The position numbers and the translations under genes are program-made. The notes under the pieces are model-generated. The model worked only from the letters and a program-made list of their open reading frames with translations. It searched no databases and was not told the DNA's origin. From the NCBI GenBank assembly GCA_030704615.1, contig CM060732.1, positions 70,785,053 to 70,849,052 on the forward strand: 64,000 nt of DNA, in the 5' to 3' direction. Each line of letters opens with the position of its first letter. The first letter of the stretch is position 1. The stretch comes from Takakia lepidozioides. Its lineage: Eukaryota > Streptophyta > Takakiopsida > Takakiales > Takakiaceae. Shown one piece after another: positions 1 to 10,637 of the stretch.

Positions 1-600
1 AGAAAAGGAACAGTAAGAGGAAAGTCCAGGCAGTCCAAAAGCAACCTGGAACTAAGCAAGGAGAGAGGGGGCCTTTACGCAAGGTAAGGAAGATGGACAT
101 TTAAGCAGCATTCTAAAGCGTAAATCATGGAGAATCGAAGCTGCGAAGGAGGTGAGGGAGGTGAGGCCTCGAAGCAGAGCTTAAAATCAAAACTTGAGCG
201 GAGTTCTGGATTTAGTGTCTCTAGCTCACTTATGAGGCCAATTGAATTCTGATTCCTCCCCGTCACCAGGGGACCTCCCATTGCGGGGGGATGGATTGTT
301 GCCAGGTAAAGCGAGTGTTGGAAACACCGGAGCCGAGCACGTTGCTTTTTCCCCATGAATCATAGAAGTCTTGAAGCAACTTCCGCCCCCGTTGCTCCGA
401 AGTTCTGGGAAGAGCTGCAATGCGACCACTCACTCGTATGCCGGGGGCTCCTCGGCCTCGATCCCAACTTGTTCCTCCCCCTGCTCCTTCTCGGATTTTT
501 CCTCATCCTCCGAGGATGCCTCTTCCTCTTTCGGTAGACGTTCAGTAAACCATGCTTTCCTCCCCTCAGTAAGCAGATCATGGTAAGTATGAAATAATAT
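1..600. other. gene-free stretch at left edge
   Basis: No recognisable gene. Several short open frames overlap in all frames at about 360-843. The longest minus-strand one (137 residues, 430-843) ends in a run of acidic E/D/K residues and matches no family I know. The stretch lies just upstream of a LINE zinc-binding fragment and is probably element-derived or intergenic. Confidence 0.4.
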
Positions 601-774
601 TGATCTGCCTCTGGGGAGTTTCTCCTCGAAAACCCAAGCACATAAGCAGAAGCAGAGATTGGGGAGGAGGGTTTGGAAAGATGTCCCAGTGAGAGTAGAA
701 ACTGATGACCAAACTCCAGATTTTGTTTGACATATTGCAGCAGTATTCAATAATCTTCGCTGTTCCACATCAGG

Positions 775-1224
775 GTGCTGGACAGCCTCGGAAACCCCAA
801 CCCCATGCCTCCTCCGGGTTTGGAAGCTCAATGGGCTCATCAAGAAACTCTAACCTGGTTTCTCAAATGCCCCTTGACTGATCTGCAATTTGACCCGGCG
901 GAGTGGAGGTGGATGGATAAGAAAAAAACACCATTTTCTTCCTATTATGTCAAGAAAGGTTATGCTCTCATCAACCCCTCGCGCTCGTTCAAAAACAGGT
1001 GGTCCAGCAAATGGGGTAGCCTGCAACTTGGCCAGAACACATGGAACAACATCTGGAAAGACATATGGAGGAAGGACAGACCATCCAAGCTATCAGGTTT
1101 CCTTTGGAAGCTCGCACATAGGATCCTCCCTGTCAGACAGAAGACGCATGAGGATGATCCAACATGCACTCTCTGTCATGAAAACCCAAAATCTTCATAC
1201 ACCATTGCCTCACTCATGAACTGA
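775..1224 (+). pseudogene. LINE ORF2 C-terminal zf-RVT fragment
   Basis: This 149-codon open frame carries the zinc-binding region found near the C-terminus of plant LINE reverse transcriptases (zf-RVT family). It shows the WKDIWRKDRPSKLSGFLWKL segment followed by a C-x2-C element (CTLC at about 1169-1180). The domain is cut off after that second cysteine, so the downstream histidine and cysteine ligands are missing. It is a fragment with no adjoining reverse-transcriptase core on this strand. It points toward the minus-strand LINE that begins at about 1474, so the two pieces are arranged tail-to-tail. This is either a separate truncated copy or an inverted piece of the same element. Confidence 0.7.
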
Positions 1225-1473
1225 CCATCCAACCGCATATTGGCAATGTGAGTGCAACCCTGGTCTCGGGGTTTGGGTAAGTAGAATTCCAGAGTCCATG
1301 TTGTAGTTGGCAGACAAAGGTTGCCGCAAGCATTCTTGCTTGTTTGCTGGCATTCTTTGTGTGAGATTGCCTCTCATGCAATGCCATGCTTTCCAGATGG
1401 ACTGCCAGGGTCTGGAGCCCAATGAGACTGCGGCGTTTATGCCTTGAACTATCCATCAGCGTAGTGATTGAGC
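1225..1473. other. junction sequence between two convergent LINE fragments
   Basis: This roughly 250-bp segment joins the plus-strand zf-RVT fragment to the truncated minus-strand reverse transcriptase. It has a minus-strand open frame of 80 codons that I do not recognise. No poly(A) tail and no target duplication can be seen, so the nature of the junction is unresolved. Confidence 0.35.
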
Positions 1474-3107
1474 CTAGAGATAAGGGTGATAAGCCCTATC
1501 CCTATATTTTTTTTGGAAAATGAGGGTGATAAGCCCTTGCGACATCTGTGAGGGCATCATCTTCCTCTGCAGAATGTCAATCGCCATCATTAGGAAGTCC
1601 TCACCAATAGCTAGCCACAATGCCTTGAACAGCTCAATCGGAAGTCCGTCTAGACCAGGCGATTTGTGAGAAGCCATGGAGTTCAATGCTTGTCCCAATT
1701 CCCTAGCAGTGAAAGGGGCCGCCAGGCTGGCTTTATCCGGCTGAGAGAGAGAACACGGAATGTGATGTAACAGGGTTTTAGTGGTTGCCCTCCTCTGCTT
1801 TGTTGACTGCTGCCTTTCAAACAGATTGTGAAAATAACTTGCAGCCATTGATGCCATGATTTTTGGTCTGTCAATGGTTTGACCTGCTGAGTCTTTCAGA
1901 GCTGGAACCAGCATTGCGGCTCATCTTTGCGTTGCCTTTACAAAGAAATACTTGGTCATCTTTTCTCCTTTAAGGGACCAATTCACCCCAGCCCTGGTCT
2001 TCATGAATTGCTCTCTGGCGTTTAGCAACATAGAGAGGTTCTTCTTAGCTGTTTTGTAAGAAACCATAGTCTGAGGGCCCTCCTGTTTGGACTGCAATTG
2101 GAACTGACATACCTGCAAGCACTTTGTCAGAGCTTTCAGCCTTCTGCCGTTTTCCACTGCTTTTTCCTTCAAGATGTGTTTACACATGTTTCTCAGCATG
2201 TCCAGCTTTTCCAGGAATCGCACTGTGGGGGAGGGGCAAGGGATAACCGCCGAGGTCCATGCCTTCTGCAGGGCTGTAACCACTTCTGGGTCTTGGAGAA
2301 TAGACGGATTCATTTTGAAGAAACCTCTTCCCTTCAACCTATACCCTGGAGCACTAAGAAGCATGTGAATAGCTGCATGATCAAACTCCGATAAAAATGG
2401 TTGCAGTGGGATGCTCTTGGTCCAAGCCAGCAGAGTAGGTGAGCAATAAAATCTATCCAAGCGCGCCTGGCACAGATTAGGCGGGTCCCTGTTGTTGCTC
2501 CAAGAGAATTTCAGGTCACCCTGCCGTGGAGCAGTTGCATCAAGGAGACCCACAGTGAAACACATCGCATCCCAGGAGTTCTTTTCCGCTGTGGAGAGCC
2601 CATGAGCTTACCTTCCCAGCCTATCTGTCTCCTCTCCCACCATGTTGAAGTCTCCTCCCATGAGCCAGTGTTGGATGTGCGGGTGCTGCAACATTTTGTC
2701 CCTGATCTGATTCCAAAAAAGAACTCTTTCCTCCTCCCCATTGGGGGCATAGGTATGTAGCCCTACCTCACCAATAGAGATTGACCCAGATTCATAGCTA
2801 GAAACTGGACTCTACCCTGGATCCAGATGGCGTTGGAAGTGATGGAATCATGGAGAGAAGAAGATACAAGAATAGTTGTGCCGCCTCTTGAATCTATCAC
2901 CGTGGGGTTCCAAAATGTAGTGGCAGAGGGCCATAGGGAAGCACCTAAGGAGGCAATTTTGTGTTGATCTAACTTGTGTTCTTGCAGAAATAGCAGATTA
3001 GAACCCCTAACAAATGTGGAGGCCCAGCTCCTAACTCTGGCCCTTTTGGGGGCAGAGTGGTGGGAGCCTAGGCCCCGCACATTCCAAGAGCATAGGGATA
3101 GATTCAT
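1474..3107 (-). pseudogene. LINE (L1-type) ORF2: AP endonuclease and start of reverse transcriptase
   Basis: This is a minus-strand LINE ORF2 in three frame blocks. The first block (about 2763-3107) starts with the APE-type endonuclease signature WNVRGLG and continues with a LLFLQEHK block, equivalent to the catalytic glutamate motif. Further on, a GGDFN block (near 2640-2670) and SEFDHAAI (near 2375-2400) follow the canonical endonuclease order. Residues from 1921-2565 form the linker. At 1474-1914 the reverse transcriptase begins, with the HKSPGLDGLPIELFKALW block. Frame changes near 2565-2760 and a stop near 1915 break the gene. The polymerase stops before the YADD active-site region, so it is non-functional. 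The start ATG overlaps the ORF1 stop as ATGA. Confidence 0.85.
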
Positions 3108-5036
3108 TTGGGGGAGATAGAAAGGCCCGTGTATTCTACACGATTTGATGGCCAGATGGGGTCAAAGAAGAACTTAGTGCGCTTATCCAACATGGGCAGA
3201 GTGGAAACCCATTTGAAACCTTTAAGCGAGTGAGGTATAGCTGGAAGCTGCCAGGTAAACACTGTTTTGGCACGTTTCCTTTTGCTTTTGCAATTTAAAG
3301 GCATGAATTAGTTTCCACTGTCCCTGCGAACTGAGAAAAGATTTGCAGAGATGTTGCAGGATAAAGTTTGTGACAGAAAGAGGAGGGCAGAAGGGGAAGA
3401 AGGGAGGACAGAAGTATCCCACCAGCCTGGGAGAACTCGCTGGGAAGAGGGATGGCTGTCTAACATTAGGGTGCAGACCCTTTTCTAGTTGCAGCATGAG
3501 GTACGTAAAAAATGAGGGGAGAGGAGGAGCATGCGAGTCCATGCTTACCGGGGGTGGGGAGTCGCCCTCCGGAAGCAGGAATGTGATGGAGTGATCTGCA
3601 GCTGCATTGGAGGAGAAATTGAAGTTGGTGTTGCCCACCAGCACCAATTCTCTATTTAAATTGGTTCTTGCTGGGGTACTGCGACATCCTTCATCTTGTG
3701 CATCTGGTAGTGCTCGTCCACCAGCCCAATCCCTTCCTCGAAATTTTTTCTGCTGCGAGCCCATTCCGTGGGGTCCTTAACCCTGTAAGACAGATAATAC
3801 TTACACACCCATAGCCATGAGTCATGAGCACCTGATGTGTCTAGATCCGACCCGCAAATAATCGGCAGCACATGAATTATTGCCAAATCTGCATGAGATT
3901 CATTGTTCTCCACCATGATTCCAACATGTTGTATGTGCGACAAAAAGAGATTCGGGTTAGGAAAGAATTCTTGGAGAACGCCTTTTGAAAGTGCGAGCGT
4001 GATGTCTCTTTCTTTCCCCACCCCATACTGGAGCGCCATGGCTTCAGTCACCCATGCTGATTGAAATCCTTGCTTGATACTTGGCAAAAAGAAATTCGTG
4101 TAGTCATCAATGAAGGCATACAACAAAGGGGTGATGCAAGATTGCTACCTTTTCCCTTGCGTAATTGGATCCAGGTGCCCAACCTGTGAGTGGTCTGCTT
4201 TTGAAAGAGTGCAACTCCAAGAATGAGACTGCCAGGCTGGTACCATCCAGCTGCTGCAGGTCCGCTTCAGTGAAGGGAAATGACCCCCATGCCTCCATTA
4301 TTCTCACCGGGAAGAAGCCCGATCCAGTTGGACCCTTGGGGATGATTGCAGGCGCGGGGTTTGCATGTCGCTTTCTCTTCTTTGTAGCTTATATGTCTCC
4401 AACGGCGTGCTCATTTGATTCAGTTGCAGCAGCTACCTGTGTGAACTGGTTTTGACCTCCTGTCGAGGTTTTTTCCAAGGGCTGTGAAGATGCCTCATCT
4501 TTCCTTAAGGCCCTGTTTTTTGGGCAATCTGCCTTAACATGGCCTTCCGCATTGCAAAGGAAGCAGATGATGGAGAGGGCCTCTTCTTTAACAGTACACA
4601 GATGTAAGAGTCATCGAGTGTAGGCAGTTCAATGGAAGAGCCAATGGAGGCATTCTCTGGCATGAGGACAACGATCTTTGGGACGCCATTATCAGAATTA
4701 TGCTCGTGGTGTATGACCTCCGTATCCACACTAAGGATTTGGACTTGAGCTGGCTCATAGATATTGATGGCCCCAATGAAGGATCCAAAACTTGCTCCAA
4801 TTTCTGGTAATGAAGTGAGGTACGTAGGCGGGAGGAAAGGGATGGCGATCACCCTTGGTTTCCTGAGTATGCATTTTTTGTGCCCCCAGTCATGGGTCCA
4901 AGGGAAGATGACGACCTTGGTTGAGGATAGGTGGGCATTGAAATTCAGTGCTTTGTCCACGTCCGTGGAGGAGGAGAACAAGATTGCGTAGAACCCCTTG
5001 TCCATAGGAAGGCAGAAGTGATGTGCCAGACCCCCG
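3104..5036 (-). pseudogene. LINE ORF1 (gag-like), larger downstream part
   Basis: This is the RNA-binding ORF1 of the same LINE. Its opening part (4505-5036) has the order usual in plant LINE ORF1 proteins: an FYAILFSSS strand, then WTHDWGHKKCILRKPRV, then a CCHC zinc knuckle C-FL-C-NAEG-H-VKAD-C at about 4515-4555. The knuckle is C-x2-C-x4-H-x4-C. Downstream frame blocks (4107-4307, 3656-4126, 3222-3764 and 3104-3304) continue to a stop overlapping the ORF2 ATG, but frameshifts near 4110-4430 and 3660-3760 break it. The N-terminal part lies 5.6 kb away at 10676-11028, beyond an inserted element. Confidence 0.75.
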
Positions 5037-5042
5037 TCCACT

Positions 5043-5074
5043 CCCTGGGGGGTGCACTCTTTATAAAATGTCCG
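5043..5074 (+). repeat. left terminal inverted repeat
   Basis: The first 17 bases (CCCTGGGGGGTGCACTC) are identical to the reverse complement of the right end. The following 14-15 bases remain similar with small differences. Confidence 0.8.
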
Positions 5075-5725
5075 TATCATGTGCGTTCGCCGCCTAATAA
5101 AAAAACCCCCTGTATACGGGTCCTTGGATCATTTATACCCCCTCTGTACATACATTTTGAAGATTATAAAACCCCCTCCTGTAAATATATAGAAATTTGT
5201 AATTTTTAAAAAATACCCCCTTCTGTATGTATATTTCTTTTTTCAATAATTAAAAAATACCCTCAAATATGTATATGTATGTTTTTAATATTATATCAAG
5301 TTTATTCATTTAAAAATAGAATAAAATCTAATAAATTCATTAAAAAAATTGTTTGCCCTCGATAAAACTTGTTGTGGAATCTCACTTTGAACAATAATCA
5401 AATGCCGAGAGGAAAGGGACATTGTCAATGCCCTATGTGCAAGAGGCCTGAAGAAAGTTTCTATTTTCTGATATGCAGTCCTAGGTATTTCATCAGAGAG
5501 TGACCCTCTTGAAGACCAAGACCTAGTCACTGCACTTCTATTCATCAACTAGGACAGTTTCTGAACTTGTTCTACAGTTTCAACCTTCGCAAGGTCCAAT
5601 TATGTTCAAAACCTACTGTTGAGAATTCCTCTCCAAAAAGAGATTTCGTGCGCCACTGTTGGAGTCCAACCTGACTCGCAGTTGACAGAGTTCAATACAT
5701 TCAATTAGATGACAAGCATTTCATT

Positions 5726-5980
5726 TCACCAATACTCCCCACAAGAACAAACACCATTTTGGAAGTGGTGAAAGCGGTTTGCATCCCGTACAACAATCTC
5801 TTGCTTAGCTATCTTTGAGATGAATTTGGTGGCTGTGTGGCAATCACCACACATCCGAAGATTCTTGATGGTCCCTAAAGACATCCCAGAGGGTGTGTTG
5901 ATAAGCCCAAAAACAATGGCCAGCTTCTCATTGTGGTGGCAAAGAGACGATTCTTTAAGCTCTTCATCAACATCATGCAA
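5726..5980 (-). pseudogene. PPR DYW deaminase-domain C-terminal fragment
   Basis: These 84 codons make up the C-terminal two-thirds of a DYW domain, the cytidine-deaminase-like domain of organelle RNA-editing PPR proteins. The HxE motif is present as HNE in [14 protein letters not shown]. CxxC is present as [10 protein letters not shown], and the terminal [14 protein letters not shown] ends in EYW in place of DYW, directly at a stop. The zinc ligands therefore look intact, but the upstream part is missing and PPR sequence abuts at about 5990. It lies inside the TIR element, next to degenerate PPR repeats on the same strand. Expression seems unlikely. Confidence 0.8.
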
Positions 5981-5984
5981 TGCA

Positions 5985-6715
5985 AAGTGCGGGCTTCACC
6001 CCTTCGCACATCATTTGCTCATAGGTCTCCAAAGCCTCCATCCCGCGCCCTTGCTGTGCATATCCTGCAATCATAGCACTCCACAACAACACATCTCATT
6101 TAGCCATACCGTCGAACACTCCCTTCATACATGTCCACGAGGGTACTGTTCAAAATGACATTTGATACAATTGCAGACCTAACAATGTCGCCATGGACCT
6201 CTTTGCCCTTTTCCAAAGCTGACAGACTTACACACGCATTGCAAATGTACACAAACGTGATGTGGTCGGGTTTCACCCCTTCCCCCATCATTTGATCATA
6301 GGTCTCCAAAGCCTCCATACCACATCCCTGCTGTGCATACCCTGCAAGCATCGCACTCCACGACACCACATCTCGTTCAGCCATGGAAACTCCCTTCGCA
6401 TCCTTAATGCACCCACATTTGGCATACATGTCCACCAAGGGAGTGTTCAGAATGACATCTGGTACAATTCAAGCTTTGACAATGTCACCATGGACCTCTT
6501 TCCCCTTTTCCAGAGCTCCCAGGCTTGCACACGCATTGCATCCTGCTAACATTATATTCCATGTGATCAAAGATCGTTGAGGCATTCTGTTGAACACTTG
6601 GTGAGCATCAATGATGCTCCCGCACATAACATACATGTTGACAAGGGTGTTGAGAAGAAAAACATTTGACGTGAATCCACTTTGGGTGATGTGAGTATGC
6701 ACCTGTTTTCCAACT
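5985..6715 (-). pseudogene. degenerate PLS-class PPR repeat fragments
   Basis: At least two copies of a PPR unit can be read on the minus strand. The recurring blocks are AERDVVSWSAMLAGYAQQG, GMEALETYDQMMGEGVKPDH, and a segment equivalent to ALEKGKEVHGDIV followed by LVDMYAKCG. They lie in different frames and are separated by stops and small deletions (ORF pieces 6100-6438 and 6469-6702). These are pieces of one or more organellar RNA-binding PPR genes, amplified in tandem and decayed. A hAT-type element interrupts the array at 6723. Confidence 0.8.
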
Positions 6716-6722
6716 TTCAGAC

Positions 6723-7227
6723 CAGTGTTGGACTGGTATCAAGTTTTTTACATACCAAACTGGTCCTGGTACCAGGCGTATCACAAAACTTTCATACCAG
6801 TCTGGTCTCTATAATGGTGGATGTTTTTTTTCCAGATACTGGTATGAATATGAGTATCATGACCACAATACCAGCTGGTATGAGATATCAACTCTGGTAT
6901 CATTCCAAAGCCATCTTGAGTTACAAATTTGTCAAGTGGCAAGTATCAAGTGAAAACAAATAAAATATACATAAGAAGTAAATATACATAAGTACGAATA
7001 TATAGGCATATGTACACATAAATTAATTCAGTATACATACCAGAGTAAATGAGGAAGACGATGGGGGAGTACGGGTATTGTGGCTGGTATGAAAGAACTG
7101 ATACCAGCCTGGTCTGGTATCTGACCAAGTATTCTCCCAAATGATACTAGACTGGTCTGGTATCTAATACTAGTGCATATACCAGTATTATGTACCAAAC
7201 CTTCACCTATATACCAGTCCAACACTG
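6723..7227. mobile_element. 505-bp non-autonomous hAT-type element (MITE-like)
   Basis: Both ends carry the 17-bp inverted repeat CAGTGTTGGACTGGTAT, and the terminal CAGTGTTG is typical of hAT elements. The flanking 8-mers are tttcagac (6715-6722) and ttccagac (7228-7235), differing at one base, which fits the 8-bp hAT target duplication. The paralogous PPR copy at 7800-7850 reads straight through this point and is an empty site. The interior is non-coding and rich in scattered ACTGGTAT/ATACCAG octamers, which may be transposase-binding subterminal repeats. Confidence 0.88.
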
Positions 7228-7860
7228 TTCCAGACCTTCCATCTTAATGCACTTAAGCAAGAGACAGACATACATATCTGAATCTGGTGAAATGCCTTGT
7301 GATGTGGTTAGGCTTAACCCCTTCCCCCATCATTTGCTCATAGGTCTCCAAAGCCTCCATCCCGTGCCCCTGTTGTGCATACCCTGCAAGCATCACGTTC
7401 CACGACACCACATCTCGTTCAGCCAGAGTGTTGAAAACTCCCCTCACATCCTTAACGCACCCACATTTGGCAAACATGTCCACAAGGGCAGAGTTCAAGA
7501 TGACATCTGGTACAATTCCAGCTTGCACCCAGGCTTTCACACGCATTGCAAACACAAACAAATGTGATGTGGTTGGGCTTCACTGCTTCACACATCATTT
7601 GCTCATATGTCTCCAAAACATTCCTACCACACCTATGCTTGGTAAATCCTTTCAACATAATATTCCACGTGATCAAAGATCATTGAGGCATTCTGTTGAA
7701 CACTTGGTGAGCATCCCTGATGTTCCGGCACTTAACATACAGGTTGACAAGGGTGTTGAGTATAAAAACATTTCGCGTGAATCCACTTTGGATAATGTGA
7801 GTGTGCACCTGCTTTCTAGCTTTGAGACCGTCCATCTTGATGCACTTAAGCAAGAGACAA
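7228..7860 (-). pseudogene. degenerate PPR repeat fragments, second block
   Basis: Minus-strand PPR text resumes after the hAT insertion. Frames at 7253-7561 and 7452-7676 contain AERDVVSWNVMLAGYAQQG, ALETYEQMMGEGVKPNH and LVDMFAKCG. Two successive units are about 85-90% alike by eye to those at 5985-6715, which shows tandem duplication of the array before decay. Confidence 0.75.
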
Positions 7861-7989
7861 ACACATATTTGAATCTGCTGAAATGCCTCCTTGGTTTAGA
7901 GTCTGTAGAGCCTCTGTCAGGCTGTTGCTTAAAGTATCTTCACACGCCCAGAGGTGCCAGAAGAGGCATTGTGGACTCCCTCTCTTGAT

Positions 7990-8395
7990 CCTCTTTCAGA
8001 AGCTGTGGTCATGGTTGAGGTGCCTGATTTTATCAACTGTGCCGCTGCAGCTACTGCCTTTAGTTGACAATCTACCCATGCAGGTTTCTTATAGCTACTG
8101 ACCCCCACATGGAATCAAGGTAATCTGGAGCTTGAAGTCCAACCCTCTTGGATGAATCTGGACCCACACTCTATCCATGCTCATTCAGGAAAAAATAGGG
8201 AAAAACTCTGATAACAGGGAAAAACGGGCTGAAATGTGTTGAAGAAGGTACCTTCATTAGCAGCGCCTTATTCTATCAAATGCACCGCTGCCGCTGCTGT
8301 TTCCAGTTGACCATCTACCCACGCAGCTTTCTTGTAGCTATTGATCCGCAGGGAATCAGAAGTAATCTTGTGTTTAAAATCGACCTCTTGGATGA
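7990..8395 (-). pseudogene. two OSB PDF-motif fragments
   Basis: Two related minus-strand segments (about 7995-8170 and 8235-8380) encode the second half of the PDF motif of plant organellar single-stranded-DNA-binding (OSB) proteins. The better copy reads DFKHKITSDSLRINSYKKA and then AWVDGQLETAAAAVHLIE, ending at a stop near 8279. The family pattern is PDFKHK, then LW, then WV..L. The other copy keeps VQIHPRGLDFKLQIT but has a frame break. No OB-fold is visible nearby, so only the C-terminal motif has been carried. These are non-coding relics inside the TIR element. Confidence 0.6.
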
Positions 8396-9090
8396 ATCAT
8401 GTTCCACGACACCACCTTGTTCAGTCATAGTGTTGAACACTCCCTCCGCATCCTCAATGCTCCCACAATGGCATACATGTCCACAAGGGTATTGTTAATA
8501 ATCAGATCTGGTACAATTCCAGCTTTGGTGATGCAACCATGCACCTCTTTGCCCTTTTCCAGGGCTGCAGGCTTGCACACGCACTGCAAACGCACACAAA
8601 CATGATGTGGTCGAGCTTCACCCCTTCCCCCATCATCTGCTTTCAGGTCTCCAAAGCCCCATCTCGCGCTCCTGCTCTGCACACCCTGCAAGCATCACGT
8701 TCCACGACACCACATCTCATTCAGCCATAGTGTTGAACACTCCCTTGGCATCCTCAATGCTCCCACATTTGGCATACATGGCCACCAGAGCAATGTTCAG
8801 GATGACAAATTTTGGTACAATTGCAGATTTGATGAAGTCACTAGGGATCTCTTTGTTTTTTTCCAGGGCTGCCATACACACTGCAAACTTACACAAACGT
8901 TATGTCGGCGGCCTTCACCCCTTCCCCCATCATTTGCTCAAAGGTTGGAGCCTCCATCCCGCACCCCTGCTGTGCATACCCTGCAAGTATTGCACTCCAC
9001 AACACCACATCTCGTTCAGCCATAGAGTTGAACACTGGTCCCTTATCCTCGATGCACCCACATTTGGCTACATGTCCACCAGGGCAGGGG
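8396..9090 (-). pseudogene. degenerate PPR repeat fragments, third block
   Basis: Two further PPR units lie at about 8400-8720 and 8720-9090. They include EKGKEVHGCITKAGIVPDLI, NTLVDMYA and MAERDVVLWSAILAGYAQQG. They are interrupted by stops and small deletions. They sit between OSB motif pieces on the same strand, so PPR and OSB fragments alternate. Confidence 0.7.
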
Positions 9091-9236
9091 CAGTGTTCAG
9101 AATGACATCTGGTAATCTGATAGGCATTCACCTTTTTGCCTCGGTTGTCCCACCATTGTCTGGGGTCAGAAAAATATTCATTCCACAACTTCTCCTCGTC
9201 TTTGTTACCTGTTTCTGGATACTTTCCGGTTGTCAC
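8889..9236 (-). pseudogene. in-frame OSB-PPR chimeric open frame
   Basis: A 115-codon frame begins with the first half of an OSB PDF motif (LWNEYFSDPRQWWDNRGKKV). After about 15 unplaced residues it passes in the same frame into PPR text (KCGCIED, AERDVVLWSAILAGYAQQG, MMGEGVKAAD). OSB proteins act on organellar single-stranded DNA and PPR proteins act on organellar RNA. I know of no normal gene joining them in this way. The frame is short, lacks a targeting peptide and has no clear start context, so it is best read as a fusion produced by fragment capture, not as a demonstrated gene. Confidence 0.55.
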
Positions 9237-10250
9237 ATTGGCAGTATCATGTCAAAGTCATTCCAAACTATCCTAGATTCACTCAACCAGCTAACTTGCA
9301 TAATTCAACATGAAAATTTAGGGCCAATTCTGATAGGAGGGGAAAACAGGGTGAAATGTGTTACAGAAGGTGCCTTCATCAGCAGAGCCTGATTTTATCA
9401 ATTGTGCCGCTACTGCAATCTGAAGACAATATTCATTTTCTGATACACTGTCCGGGGTTCTCTCATTGATAACAGGTGTACGTTGAAGGTTGCAATGACC
9501 AAAAGTGCTTCTAATAGAGTCCCACATCAATTCAATCTCAAAGAAGTTCATCCCTTGACTGGCTGGAGAGCGGTCTTACACATTGGTGATTCAATGGGGC
9601 GCTCTAGGAAGACAACCAAGGGCAAGGACTTCAACTGTAGGTGACCAAGTGCAGTGGACTCGTGAGAAATCCCAAACCCTAAACGTTCCATTGTGGACTA
9701 TATCATAATGGACAAAAATTTGTTCCCCCGGTGTGCCAATGTGTTGATCGACAGAACTGATATTGGTACCTCTGACCACTTCCTGGTTTGGACTGAGATC
9801 AAAAGATGACCTCTTGTGTGTGCATACTTGTCTGTAGCCAGGTAACGACGGATTGGTCAGTGAGAACCACCACGGTGCAGTTGAGCACGGCCTGCTTAGA
9901 ACAAGCTGACTCTCCCAAGAACCTTGTAAACATATGGAAGAATACCAAATCAGGTACTAACAGGAGGCAAGAGCCCGCAATAGCAGGATGGAAAAAAATC
10001 TTCACATCGTACCTTAAGAAAACGCCACACCTTGCAATTGCAGTTGTCCCACCATTGTCAATCTTCTAAAAACTCATGTCAGGTCTGCACAGTGCTGCAA
10101 ATTCAGGGCCGACTCTGTTGAGAGGGCAAGACAGGCTGAAATAGATCGAAGAAGAAGGTGCCCTCACCACATTGTCCTTGACCTTGTGTCATGACCCATG
10201 GAGGATTTGCCCTCCCATCAACCCAAAAGGATCACTTCCCTAAACTCTCC
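9091..10250. other. OSB-derived and repeated non-coding segment in the TIR element
   Basis: Minus-strand relics of the OSB motif continue to about 9430. The phrase around 'cctgattttatcaattgtgcc' recurs at about 8025, 9390, 43850 and 45220. The block 10080-10240, ending in 'ttgtccttgaccttgtgtcatg', matches 46010-46140 in the second element and marks the edge of the shared segment. Confidence 0.55.
9680..9795 (+). pseudogene. LINE-type endonuclease C-terminal scrap
   Basis: A short plus-strand stretch reads SIVDYIIMDKNLF, then DIGTSDHFLVWTE. This matches the closing blocks (DYI..., SDH) of the APE endonuclease of non-LTR retrotransposons. It is about 40 codons with nothing else of a LINE around it. 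The strand is opposite to the PPR/OSB relics, so it is an extra captured or inserted piece within the TIR element. Confidence 0.5.
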
Positions 10251-10284
10251 CCTAAACCTTGTAAACATCAGGAAGAATACCATG

Positions 10285-10465
10285 CCCTGTGGAGAGGAGG
10301 GGAGAGGAGAGGAGAGAAAAGAGAAAGCCCGTGGAAGGGAAGGCGAACGCGGGAGAGGAGTGGAGAGGAGATGAGAGGAGGAGAGGGAAAAGAGAAAACG
10401 GCGGGAGGGAAGGGGAGAAAGATCGCGGAGAGAAAAAAAAAAAAAAAAAAAACAAACAAAGATTT
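10285..10465 (+). repeat. polypurine tract
   Basis: About 180 bases of nearly pure G/A on the plus strand, made of gagag, ggagagg and ggga blocks, ending in a roughly 20-base A run at 10433-10452. It produces long spurious open frames (Arg/Gly/Glu-rich or Ser/Leu/Phe-rich) that should not be called as genes. It lies just inside the right end of the TIR element. Confidence 0.85.
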
Positions 10466-10637
10466 GATCCCGCAGTGCATCGCGGCCAAAACGTCACTCT
10501 TACCACTACACTTCCCCTTAAAATACAACAACCCCCTCCTGTAAAATTATATTTAAGGTGTTTTAAACCCCCCTCTGTATGTATAATGTTGTACATGGGG
10601 GGGTTTAAAATACCCCCTCCTGTGCACGCACGTGGCT

